Shown here one piece after another: positions 44,030-52,383 of a stretch of DNA of 64,000 bases. A program made the position numbers and the translations under genes. The notes below the pieces were generated by a model. It was not told where the DNA came from. It did no database searches and saw nothing but the letters and a program-made list of their open reading frames with translations. Origin of the DNA: Pontiellaceae bacterium B12227 (lineage in GTDB: Bacteria > Verrucomicrobiota > Kiritimatiellia > Kiritimatiellales > Pontiellaceae); contig JAROAZ010000001.1 in the NCBI GenBank assembly GCA_029432775.1, forward strand, positions 434,001 through 498,000, given 5' to 3'. The first letter of the stretch is position 1. The number at the start of each line of letters is the position of its first letter.

Positions 44030-44634
44030 ATGAGACCCAATATTCCACGATTAAGCACAAAGAAATATTTCGTCATCACCCTTCTCCTTCCCCTTAGCTT
44101 TTGCACTACGGTCTGGGCGGACTGGGCTCGAATTCTTGACGATCCTATCGAGGCGGGCGCGGCTCGAATCGACATTATTCAACAAGCTCAAGAAACCATC
44201 GATGTGGAGTACTATGCGATTAAGGAAGGTAAGGCCGCCGACCTTTTTTTCGGGTTACTCTTCGATACGGCCGATCGAGGGGCGTTATAATTTAACAAAG
44301 GCGATTCTTTTTCAATCCGCAGAGGGGTGGACCCAAGCCCGTTTACACCAATGGTTTCCTGCATGCAAAAACCATTTTAATCGATGATCAAACCGTTGCC
44401 GTCGGAACGGCCAACCTGGATAACCGCTCACTGCGGCTTAACTCGTGGGTGGATGCCCAGGCCTTCGCCGCTGAAATGGAAAACATGTATTGTGAAGCTT
44501 TCAAGTCCGCCCGACTCATGACGGCCGACGACTTGAGCCTGAGCCCATGGTGGTTCAAACTGGCCGTCCGTTTTGCACGCTTAACCGCGCCCATTCAGTC
44601 AATCAAATCGCCAAATTTATTTAAACTCCCATGA
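44030..44634 (+). pseudogene. Decayed cardiolipin synthase / phospholipase D-like gene
   Basis: The first 86 codons give a signal-like start (YFVITLLLPLSFCTTVWA) and AQETIDVEYYAIKEG, typical of the first PLD half, then stop at 44290. After about 40 nt another frame reads PKPVYTNGFLHAKTILIDD, with the HKD element H-x-K-x4-D, and continues through NLDNRSLRLNSW to the end (44634). An intact gene would be over 1 kb, so most of the middle, including the first HKD motif, is missing and the frames no longer match. Not expected to be active. The following two envelope genes are on the opposite strand. Confidence 0.75.
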
Positions 44635-44670
44635 AAACATTCCTTTCCTTAGAATTTCCTCTACGTGCAC

Positions 44671-45855
44671 TTATTGATCCCGAGAATAGTAGTTTCCAAA
44701 AACAAGCTCTACCCCTACACGAATGCCCGGGTCGACTTGCCAATTGTGCTCATCTCTCCAAATTAATTCGGGTGTAACGTTCAGAAAAACCCAATAACTA
44801 TACACGGGTTGCCTATACCTAATTTGGACCCGGTACCGATCCATCGTATGACTACCTCGATAATGGTGGCCATATAAGCTGAAACTGCCCTCTATAGCTC
44901 GGTTTGAATAAAGAATATTGCTTCTGCGGCTTCCTGTTATCTCTTCGTCAAAGATTCTTAGAAGAGAAAAGGTCTGATTCCACTCCGCCCCGTTAGATAC
45001 TTCGGTTAAACGCACGCCGGTGGATGAGCCGAAGACCGTGCGTATATTTATCCATTTTAGTAAACCCAAAGTGGTTACTTCACCAAATCCATCATCCGAC
45101 TCCCAATAAAAACGTTGTTTCGGAGAAATCATCCACCCCTTCACCTCCCAGTCTTTTTTTATTTCACTTTTCAAAAACAAAATGGGTGGCCATGTAACCT
45201 TAATGCCCACCGAATTTTTAATTAAACGCAGGTATTTAATGGCGGGTTGTCGTGATAATCCTACTAAAAGGTCACTCTCTGTATCCTCCGTCGGGCGAGT
45301 CCCTGGAAGTTCATCCAACGATGCTGTTTTAACAAACAAATCAAGTTTTTTTTCCAGTCGAGGCAATTCAACAACAACATCGAGATCAGAATTTAACTCA
45401 CCCTTTATTCCATCGTTTCGCTCCAACTTAACATCCGAACTATAGCGAAAGCTCGACCGTTTAGCCTTTTTAAACTCCACAGGATCTAACTCTGAACCGT
45501 AATGACTATCGATGAGATTAATGGAATCGTTATAGGTCACATCCATCGTAAACTGAATATAGTCCGCACGCTCCGACCAACTATTAAAATAGGCGGGCTT
45601 ACCTTGTTTTATTTTATCCCATTCCAAGTCCGTCAACAGGGTATCTGGCATACTTTCAGCGAACTGATCCTCAAGTTTCTTTTTAATCACCTTGTTTGCT
45701 TCATATATGGCAACAAGTTTATTCGTCTTACAACTCATCTCCAGTTCTTCAGAACCGATCTTTTCAGCGGGCTGATCATCTGCCTGAGCGTTCCATGAGA
45801 TAGAAAGGAAAATAATAACCCGTAACAGTCCCTTTATCTGAGTTGGTTTACTCAT
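44671..45855 (-). CDS. Exported protein of unknown function, probable outer-membrane barrel
   Basis: 394 residues, signal peptide ending SWNAQA. An alpha-helical N-terminal third (~40-110) is followed by about 250 residues of alternating strands with many Trp/Tyr, for example RYRVQIRYRQPVYSYWVFLNV. The last strand ends GVELVFGNYY. This fits a periplasmic helical region plus an outer-membrane barrel, but I recognise no family. Its ATG overlaps the stop of the gene at 45855-46403 by one base (TAATG), so the pair is co-translated. The genes are A/T-rich compared with the glycosidases. Confidence 0.6.
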   Translation of the reverse strand: MSKPTQIKGLLRVIIFLSISWNAQADDQPAEKIGSEELEMSCKTNKLVAIYEANKVIKKKLEDQFAESMPDTLLTDLEWDKIKQGKPAYFNSWSERADYIQFTMDVTYNDSINLIDSHYGSELDPVEFKKAKRSSFRYSSDVKLERNDGIKGELNSDLDVVVELPRLEKKLDLFVKTASLDELPGTRPTEDTESDLLVGLSRQPAIKYLRLIKNSVGIKVTWPPILFLKSEIKKDWEVKGWMISPKQRFYWESDDGFGEVTTLGLLKWINIRTVFGSSTGVRLTEVSNGAEWNQTFSLLRIFDEEITGSRRSNILYSNRAIEGSFSLYGHHYRGSHTMDRYRVQIRYRQPVYSYWVFLNVTPELIWRDEHNWQVDPGIRVGVELVFGNYYSRDQ

Positions 45856-46403
45856 TACAAATCATCACCCTTCAAATCATAAAAGAAAAAACCCAGCACA
45901 CCGTCTAAGATTTCAACAGGATCGGTTCCCAGATCCGCACCGACATAGCCCAACTGAGCCCCCAAGACAAACTCACTCGCCGTATACTCAGGTTCATACC
46001 AGCTTTCATCCGTGGCATCGGCCAAGCTAAATTGAAGCCCTTTATACTCTTCTCGGCCATAAAACCCTTTGACTCGTTTTGGATATCGGGGGCCAGGCAA
46101 GCCGAAATAATGGGTTTTATAGGATCCGGCAAAAGAAGAAATCGGTTCACTCATCCGAAAGGTTGCAGCCCAGCCTTTTCCAACTCGAATACGGCACCTC
46201 ACAATATCGGTTACATCGAGAACTCGGTTAGGAACGTACCATAAAATACGATGCCCCCAGGACGGCTTCGGCTCTTCTTTTTTCTTTTTTTCAGCAACGT
46301 GGCGTGGAGTTACGTATTCACTTTCATGCGCATAGGCTCTATACGAAGAGAAAATCATGACAATCATAAGCATCCATTTCAAATATCGCATTCTATTTTT
46401 CAT
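45855..46403 (-). CDS. Exported protein of unknown function, coupled to the barrel protein
   Basis: 182 residues from the ATG at 46403, chosen because GGAGGAGGA lies just before it; a longer reading to 46436 lacks such a site. The signal peptide (MLMIVMIFSSYRAYA) is followed by a basic linker and a conserved-looking core: WYVPNRVLDVTDIVRCRIRV, PISSFAGSYKTHYFGLPG. It ends with an acidic stretch that contains GLFFFYDLK-like strands. No known family recognised. One-base overlap with the next gene suggests the products work together at the envelope. Confidence 0.6.
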   Translation of the reverse strand: MKNRMRYLKWMLMIVMIFSSYRAYAHESEYVTPRHVAEKKKKEEPKPSWGHRILWYVPNRVLDVTDIVRCRIRVGKGWAATFRMSEPISSFAGSYKTHYFGLPGPRYPKRVKGFYGREEYKGLQFSLADATDESWYEPEYTASEFVLGAQLGYVGADLGTDPVEILDGVLGFFFYDLKGDDL

Positions 46404-47080
46404 TCCTCCTCCATCTTCCATATAATGCACCGCCAATCAGAAGCGTTGTGTAGTATTAAAAAAGGGAGTTACCAGTGAGTTTTAGAATTCGAAATTCCCC
46501 CTTACGGCATTTATGACATATCATTGGCACCTTTCTCAACTGCCACTTTCCATCTCGGCAAATTTTCGGAAATATGAGAACCTTCAGAGGAGAGCTCTCC
46601 AAACATTGGAAAAACAATAGGGGTTGGGCTCGAAGAGACGTCTAGATTTGGGATCCGCTAGAAAACCGGAAACAAACAAAAATAAGAGAACCTTGAAAAA
46701 CCATCCGGTAATAGTTAACGATTTATAGCTATTGGTTGAAAGGATAACCTATAACCGCAACAACGCAAGTAGGGTAACGTTCCAACCCTTGGAACTGCCC
46801 GAATTTGGCACCCTGTGCTTGGTCAGCAAATCCGAAAGGATGGATCAGCCATGAGACGGTTTGCCTGAACGACCATGCTGTTCAAACTTTTGTTTTAAAA
46901 CCGTCCTTTAGTCTTGAAGATGTACCCGCTTTATATATCGTTCTATTTAGCAATCACAAATGCCCCGTTGAACTGAATAAAGAGACAACCATTGCAGCGC
47001 CCCACCTTACGTTACCATCACTGCTGCCGACCTGGCCGAAGCCTTGGCAATCTCACAATCTGGAATTTATTTTACAACTT
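46404..47080. other. Intergenic stretch between divergent genes
   Basis: About 680 nt between the minus-strand pair and the outer-membrane gene at 47081. It carries one perfect palindrome at 46780-46794 (spacer CCC) and a one-mismatch copy at 46597-46611. An open frame runs from 46805 into the next gene but has no ribosome binding site and an unlikely composition, so I treat it as leader or non-coding. Confidence 0.5.
46780..46794. repeat. TTCCAA-N3-TTGGAA palindrome
   Basis: Perfect copy, spacer CCC, in the non-coding region about 290 nt upstream of the outer-membrane protein start. Confidence 0.85.
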
Positions 47081-48175
47081 ATGAAAATATCCAACCCCTT
47101 CGGAATTTCTCTGCTTGCACTTTTTTTCGTCTCCTCGGTTTTCGGGGCGGAGACTAACCAGGCTGACGAGGTCGAGACAGAAAGAGGAAGCCCATGGCTG
47201 GCCGCTCCGCTCGTAGTAATGAATCCCGCCTTCGGAAACGGCTTCGGCGCTGTAGGATTGTACTTTTTCAAGCCAGACCCCACCGACACGGTTTCCCCCG
47301 CCTCAACGCTTGGACTCGTTGGGCTATACTCGGACACGGACAGCCATTTCGCCGGCCTTTTTTCACAAATATACCTGAAGGAGGATTTATGGCGCGTGGC
47401 CGCCGGAGCTATTAATGGGAAAATAAATAATGAATTCAATGTCGAAGGTTTCAGCCGGACGGTTGAATTTTCCACTAAGGTGAATGCCGTTTTCACACGG
47501 ATTGATCGCCGCATCGCCGGCAACTATTTTCTGGGAACCCGGATAGGCGTGGTTGATATGCGCTACATCGAAGGAAACGCCTTGAGCAAAATTTACTTTA
47601 ATCTTTTTAACGTCGAGGACGACCTCTCCGGCCAGTTTGCCCTCATTGGTTTCCACGACTCGCGGGACGATGTCCGTTATCCGGAAAGTGGAAATTATTC
47701 CGAAGCCACTCTGAGCTTCATTCCTGAATGGCTGGGTTCTGCGGAGGGCTACCACGCACTGGAACTGTTCGCCAACCAATACATTTCACCCCGAGAACGC
47801 CAGGTGCTAGCACTGCGCGCCTTTGGGCGCTTCACCCCTTCGGACACCCCCTACTCCGGACTTTCCACCCTTGGTCGGCAAAGCGACCTGCGCGGCTACA
47901 CCTCGGGGGAAAAACTGGCCGAAAACCTAATCACGCTGCAGGCGGAATACCGCTGGTTCTTTACTAAACGAATGGGCGCCGTGGGTTTTGCCGGAATTTC
48001 AGAACTTTACAACGGCTCCATAGGGAACATCAATAAAGACACCTTCTACCCCAGCGCAGGACTCGGCCTCCGCTACATGCTGAACGAAGAAAACAAAATG
48101 AATTTCCGGTTCGACTACGCCTGGGGATCGAACGACGAAAGCGGTTTTTATATCGGAGTCGGTGAATCCTTCTAA
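47081..48175 (+). CDS. Omp85/surface antigen-type outer-membrane barrel protein
   Basis: 364 residues from ATG 47081 (MKISNPFGISLLALFFVSSV, signal peptide). The body is beta-strand rich. GLSTLGRQSDLRGYTSGE and the following strand match the (V/I)RG(Y/F) region of the bacterial surface antigen (Omp85/TpsB) barrel, and the C-terminus ends in a strand with a terminal Phe (GVGESF). Unlike BamA it has no POTRA domains, so it resembles short barrel-only members whose role is uncertain. Frame continuity upstream to 46805 is not convincing coding. Confidence 0.72.
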   Translation: MKISNPFGISLLALFFVSSVFGAETNQADEVETERGSPWLAAPLVVMNPAFGNGFGAVGLYFFKPDPTDTVSPASTLGLVGLYSDTDSHFAGLFSQIYLKEDLWRVAAGAINGKINNEFNVEGFSRTVEFSTKVNAVFTRIDRRIAGNYFLGTRIGVVDMRYIEGNALSKIYFNLFNVEDDLSGQFALIGFHDSRDDVRYPESGNYSEATLSFIPEWLGSAEGYHALELFANQYISPRERQVLALRAFGRFTPSDTPYSGLSTLGRQSDLRGYTSGEKLAENLITLQAEYRWFFTKRMGAVGFAGISELYNGSIGNINKDTFYPSAGLGLRYMLNEENKMNFRFDYAWGSNDESGFYIGVGESF

Positions 48176-48301
48176 GCTCGGGGATCCGGATAAAACCAGG
48201 CCACCGGCGCTTTTAGTCAGGCCGGGATAATCGATCGGCTTTCGTCGGTTTTTGTAAAATCCAACCTTTTGGCTTGAATAAAAACCCAATTTAAATATAT
48301 C

Positions 48302-48310
48302 GTTTTATTT
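48302..48310 (+). promoter_or_regulatory. GTTTTATTT element upstream of GH43
   Basis: The 9-mer sits 40 nt before the GH43 ATG, in an A/T-rich leader. The closest to a start codon of the four copies noted. Confidence 0.3.
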
Positions 48311-48349
48311 TTCATTAAAAAAAACAGATTATTTACATAAGGGATCATT

Positions 48350-49402
48350 ATGTCTGACAACAACAACCAGGAAGAGTTAAGCGATGCCGAACTCGTTACC
48401 GCACGCGATATGGCCCGTGCCGCCACCATGCAGCCGAAAAACTCCCCTCTCGTGACTCACATGTACACCGCCGACCCATCGGCCCATGTGTTCAACAACA
48501 AAATCTACATCTATCCATCGCATGACATCAAAACGGATATGCCGATGAATGACGATGGCGATCATTTCGCGATGCGCGACTACCACGTGTTTTCGCTAGA
48601 TCGACCGTTCGGCAAAGTGAACGACCATGGATGCGCGTTGGATATTGACGATGTTAAATGGGCGGGCAAACAGATGTGGGCACCCGATGCCGCAGAGAAA
48701 GACGGAAAGTACTACCTCTACTTCCCTGCGCGCAAACATAATGGAATATTCGCAATCGGTGTGGCCGTCGGTGACCGCCCGGAAGGACCATTTGTTGCGG
48801 AAAAAAACGAAATCGAAGGCTCCTACAGCATCGACCCGGCCGTCTATCAAGATGATGACAAAGAACACTACATCTACTTCGGCGGCCTCTGGGGCGGACA
48901 GCTCCAACAGTGGAACAGCAAGAACGAACACACCGGCGACATCTACCCCGATGACGACCAACCGGCCATCCCGCCGCGCGTAGCCAAACTGAAGGACAAC
49001 ATGCTGGAGCTGGCCGAAGAGGTGCGCGAAATTGAGATTCTTGATAAAAACGGCGAACTGCTGAAAGCCGGCGACCTGGAACGCCGCTACTTTGAAGGCC
49101 CGTGGATGCACAAATATAACGGGAAATATTACTTCTCCTATTCCACCGGCGAAACCCACAATATTTGCTACGCAACCGGCGACTCACCCTACGGTCCCTT
49201 CACCTATCAGGGAAAAATTCTGACCCCCGTTCTCGGTTGGACCTCGCACCATTCGGTCGCTGAATACAAAGGCAAGTGGTACCTCTTCTATCACGACTGC
49301 CAGCTCTCCGGTGGCGAGACCCACCTGCGCAATATAAAAATGGCCGAATTGACCTACAACGAAGATGGTACCATCCGAACGATTGATCCTTATTATAATT
49401 GA
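48350..49402 (+). CDS. GH43 family glycosidase (beta-xylosidase / arabinofuranosidase-like)
   Basis: 350 residues, no signal peptide, so probably cytoplasmic. A five-bladed propeller with the three family acids: Asp42 in YTADPSAH (base), Asp162 in SIDPAV (pKa modulator) and Glu249 in YFEGPW (acid). MWAPDA and the HHSV element further match. GH43 enzymes invert and release xylose, arabinose or galactose. A cytoplasmic form would act on imported oligosaccharides. TAAGGGA precedes the ATG. The gene stands alone with no sulfatase next to it. Confidence 0.88.
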   Translation: MSDNNNQEELSDAELVTARDMARAATMQPKNSPLVTHMYTADPSAHVFNNKIYIYPSHDIKTDMPMNDDGDHFAMRDYHVFSLDRPFGKVNDHGCALDIDDVKWAGKQMWAPDAAEKDGKYYLYFPARKHNGIFAIGVAVGDRPEGPFVAEKNEIEGSYSIDPAVYQDDDKEHYIYFGGLWGGQLQQWNSKNEHTGDIYPDDDQPAIPPRVAKLKDNMLELAEEVREIEILDKNGELLKAGDLERRYFEGPWMHKYNGKYYFSYSTGETHNICYATGDSPYGPFTYQGKILTPVLGWTSHHSVAEYKGKWYLFYHDCQLSGGETHLRNIKMAELTYNEDGTIRTIDPYYN

Positions 49403-49586
49403 ATATAAATGCCCTGGAACACGGTCAACAGCCTGTAACCCCAGACCATGATCGTTTAAATGATCACCATCGAACGAAGTTCTTTCCCGGCCGCATATGC
49501 TGCTCGAAAACCTATTCGGCGCGCTTGCATTCACGACCGCCAGCAGTAAAGTAATGTTGTTTTTCGATCAACGGATGTGGTTGTTT

Positions 49587-50027
49587 ATGGGTATGGAATT
49601 ATCATTTGAGTACAAAAGCGATGTGCTGCTGACGGTCATCAAAGGCGACTTAGAGTTAGAGGCCGCAAACCGTTGCGTGGATCAATTGCTCATAGCCGCC
49701 ATCGATTTTCGTGCGGAAAGACTCCTGCTCGACTGTCGGAATCTGCAAGGCTCATATTCAACCCGCGACCGATTCATGCATACCGACTATACGTGCGAAA
49801 GTATTCTGGCAGCCCAGAACAACAATCGAATTAAAACCATACGCATTGCCTACGTTGCCCGCCCAATGATCATCGATCCACATCGTTTCGGCGAAACCGT
49901 GGCCCGCAACCGGGGCATTGATATTTTCGTAACAGAAAATTGGTCCGATGCAGTTGAATGGCTCGGCAGAAATACTGAGCAGCTCCCGTCGACTGAACTT
50001 TCCTGCAAATCGGAAATAAGCACCTGA
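49587..50027 (+). CDS. STAS-like small cytoplasmic protein
   Basis: 146 residues from ATG 49587 (49593 and 49497 are possible). The start LSFEYKSDVLLTVIKGDLEL, then a Leu-rich strand (AERLLLDCRNLQG) and a long helix, suggest a SpoIIAA/STAS fold. No phosphorylatable Ser at the usual place could be assigned. The start is uncertain because only a distant GGA is present. Lies between GH43 and the convergent sulfatase; function not known. Confidence 0.45.
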   Translation: MGMELSFEYKSDVLLTVIKGDLELEAANRCVDQLLIAAIDFRAERLLLDCRNLQGSYSTRDRFMHTDYTCESILAAQNNNRIKTIRIAYVARPMIIDPHRFGETVARNRGIDIFVTENWSDAVEWLGRNTEQLPSTELSCKSEIST

Positions 50028-50192
50028 AGAAGAATTCCTTCCTATCTAATGAACTTCATTCGTTCGCATGAAGCACTGAAGAAACGTTCCAGGCAGAATG
50101 CCATTCAGACCAATTACGCACTACGCCTTCCTCTGGGCATCCGTCGAAAATTGCGCCACCAAAGGCTGAGCAGACAACCCTCCCCATAATAG

Positions 50193-51815
50193 CTATTGGT
50201 CATTCACCTTACAGGGGGCGATTTCGGCTATCTTTTGCTGCAGCGCCTTTTCGTAGACTGCAACGCGCTGAGCCTGCTCGGGGCTGCCCGAAATATTCCG
50301 GGTTTCAAGTGGATCCTTTTTGTAGTCGTAGAGTTCGATAAAGGCGGGTTCTGTTTCCATACCAAAACCGGGTCTCTTTGCTTTGTACACCTTTTCGTCC
50401 AGAACCTTGTACCACGCAACATAACGATAGCGCTCATCACGCAACGCATAGCCCATGTAGACTTTCCCGCTGGGCGTACGGGGATATTGACTTAAAGCAA
50501 ATTCTCTCACCTTTTCCGCCTTTCCATCCATGAGTACGGCAAGGCTTTTCCCCGGCAAATGAGATGGGATTTCCAATCCGGCCAGATCGCACAAGGTCGG
50601 GAAGATGTCAACAAACTCCGTCGGAGCTTGAGTCTTCATGCCCTTAGCCTTCATTCCCGGCGCGGCCATGATCAGCGGAGAGCGGGTGCCCTGCTCAAAG
50701 TTCGAGTGCTTGCACCACATATTATGGTCGCCCAGGTGCCATCCATGATCGCCCCACAGGCAGATAATGGTGCTGTCGGCAATGCCCAGTTCGTCGAGCT
50801 GGTTGAGCAGGCGCCCGATCTGCGCATCGATGTAGCTGACACAGGCCATGTAGCCATGGATCAGGTTGCGCTGATACTCTTCAGGTAACATGTCATCTTT
50901 CGGAACATCAGAATACATGCCGCGCAGCTCCCACCCCGGCTGGTAGCCGATCGACGGTGCGCCTTCCGGCTGCTTCATATAGTCAGCCAGTTCGATTTCC
51001 GCAGGATCGTAGAGATCCCAATATTTTTTCGGAGCCACAAACGGCAGGTGTGGTTTTTGGTAACCCACAGAAAGAAAGAACGGCTTATCAGCGGCTGCCA
51101 GTTTCTCGAGCAGCTTCATGGCGCCGGCGGTCCGGGCACCATCGTAGTAGGCATCGTCCGGCACATCGCAGCATTCAAATGCGGGGCGTGATCCGGGACT
51201 GCTCAAAATAGTTTCTTTTTCGCTGCGCCCCTCCTTTTTCTTTTTCTCCTGACGATAAAGATCATCCGCAGCTTTATTCAAACGCCGGGTTTCCGGGTCC
51301 TGGAAAGCGTATTGCGGCGATTCATACCCTTTGGCAATGAGCATATTTTCACCATGTTTCGAATACGGGATCGACCATGAGGGTTCGTCGAGCATCTTAT
51401 CGACACAGCGGCTATCGTAGGTTTTTCCTAGACCGGTAGTTTCGTAACCCATCTGTCTGAAATACTGCGGGATGGTCAGGATATCCGGATTCATGTCGCG
51501 CATTTTAGTGGAGAGATCATAGATGCGGGTGGTATCCGGATAAAGCCCGGTCATCAGGCTGGCGCGCGACGGTCCGCATACGGCCTGTTGGCAATGGTTG
51601 TTCAGAAAAACCATACCGCGCTCGGCCAAACGATCAATGTTTGGCGTCTTAATCGAGTCATCACCATAACAGGCCAGCATTGGTTTAAGGTCGTCGATGG
51701 GAATAAACAGCACATTCGGTCGTATTTTCGGCTGAGCGGCAGCCAATGCGGATGCACGTTCAACCGCAGTAATTAAAATAAGCAACGATAGTAATGCCGG
51801 AACATATATTTTCAT
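50193..51815 (-). CDS. Type I sulfatase, S1_7-like (iduronate-2-sulfatase related)
   Basis: 540 residues, signal peptide ending RASALAA. The metal motif is PIDDLKPMLACYG and the formylglycine signature is C80-G-P-S-R84 followed by ASLMTGLYPD. GYETTGLGKTYD and WGDHGWHLGDHNMW correspond to the family catalytic blocks. Close in style to iduronate-2-sulfatase (S1_7), which removes sulfate from uronic acids or fucose-like sugars. A single gene on the minus strand, divergent from the GH36 gene with 568 nt between them. Confidence 0.9.
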   Translation of the reverse strand: MKIYVPALLSLLILITAVERASALAAAQPKIRPNVLFIPIDDLKPMLACYGDDSIKTPNIDRLAERGMVFLNNHCQQAVCGPSRASLMTGLYPDTTRIYDLSTKMRDMNPDILTIPQYFRQMGYETTGLGKTYDSRCVDKMLDEPSWSIPYSKHGENMLIAKGYESPQYAFQDPETRRLNKAADDLYRQEKKKKEGRSEKETILSSPGSRPAFECCDVPDDAYYDGARTAGAMKLLEKLAAADKPFFLSVGYQKPHLPFVAPKKYWDLYDPAEIELADYMKQPEGAPSIGYQPGWELRGMYSDVPKDDMLPEEYQRNLIHGYMACVSYIDAQIGRLLNQLDELGIADSTIICLWGDHGWHLGDHNMWCKHSNFEQGTRSPLIMAAPGMKAKGMKTQAPTEFVDIFPTLCDLAGLEIPSHLPGKSLAVLMDGKAEKVREFALSQYPRTPSGKVYMGYALRDERYRYVAWYKVLDEKVYKAKRPGFGMETEPAFIELYDYKKDPLETRNISGSPEQAQRVAVYEKALQQKIAEIAPCKVNDQ

Positions 51816-52383
51816 ATCAAACCCTGGGTTAGTCCTAATCAGAACAGTGGATAAAAGTAAGGGGGCTGGTTCAGATTAATAAGCCCCGCACGTCCACTAT
51901 CATGCATTTCGGAATAATATGTTTTATTTACAATTAAAATCAATAGCTAAATTACCGTTATGAAGATTTCCGGGCGGACACGGCGGATATTCGGTGATAA
52001 CAGGTTGAAATTCATAACAGAAACTGAATGGCCACTGCTTTACCCGGTCTCTCCTGCCTCCTACGAAGCGCCCCTCTGGAAGTCGGCAAAAGCCCAATCC
52101 CAGATACCGAACACGTCCTGAGCCTCCACAACAACTGATCCAGGTTCCTCCTTCCCCATCGAACTTCATCCTTTAGAAGAAACCATTGTCCTTCATGCGA
52201 TAGCAAGACCCACTACTCACCCCATCCTTTAAGCAACATAAGTGTCGCGAACTTTTTTCAGAAATATCAATATAGATTACGGTTTTGACCGTAGCGGGCG
52301 TTTACTGAATGACAAGTATTCACGGTACATACTGAGAGCCTTGCATCCAACACATCTATTTAAACAGCAGGAAAAGGAAACTG
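51816..52383. other. Divergent promoter region between sulfatase and GH36
   Basis: About 570 nt. A GTTTTATTT element is at 51921-51929. Short frames on the minus strand (52012-52206, 51924-52169) have no clear support. Promoters for both flanking genes should lie here, but no convincing -35/-10 pair could be fixed. Confidence 0.4.

Noticed and set aside
46805-47080. Open frame extending the outer-membrane protein by 92 residues
   Set aside because: The extension has no ribosome binding site, and the ATG at 47081 starts a proper signal peptide.
51924-52169. Minus-strand frame with GGTW and Arg/Gly-rich text, faintly like the end of a SUMF1 domain
   Set aside because: Lacks the terminal G-F-R element and the upstream domain; resemblance is too weak to call a remnant.
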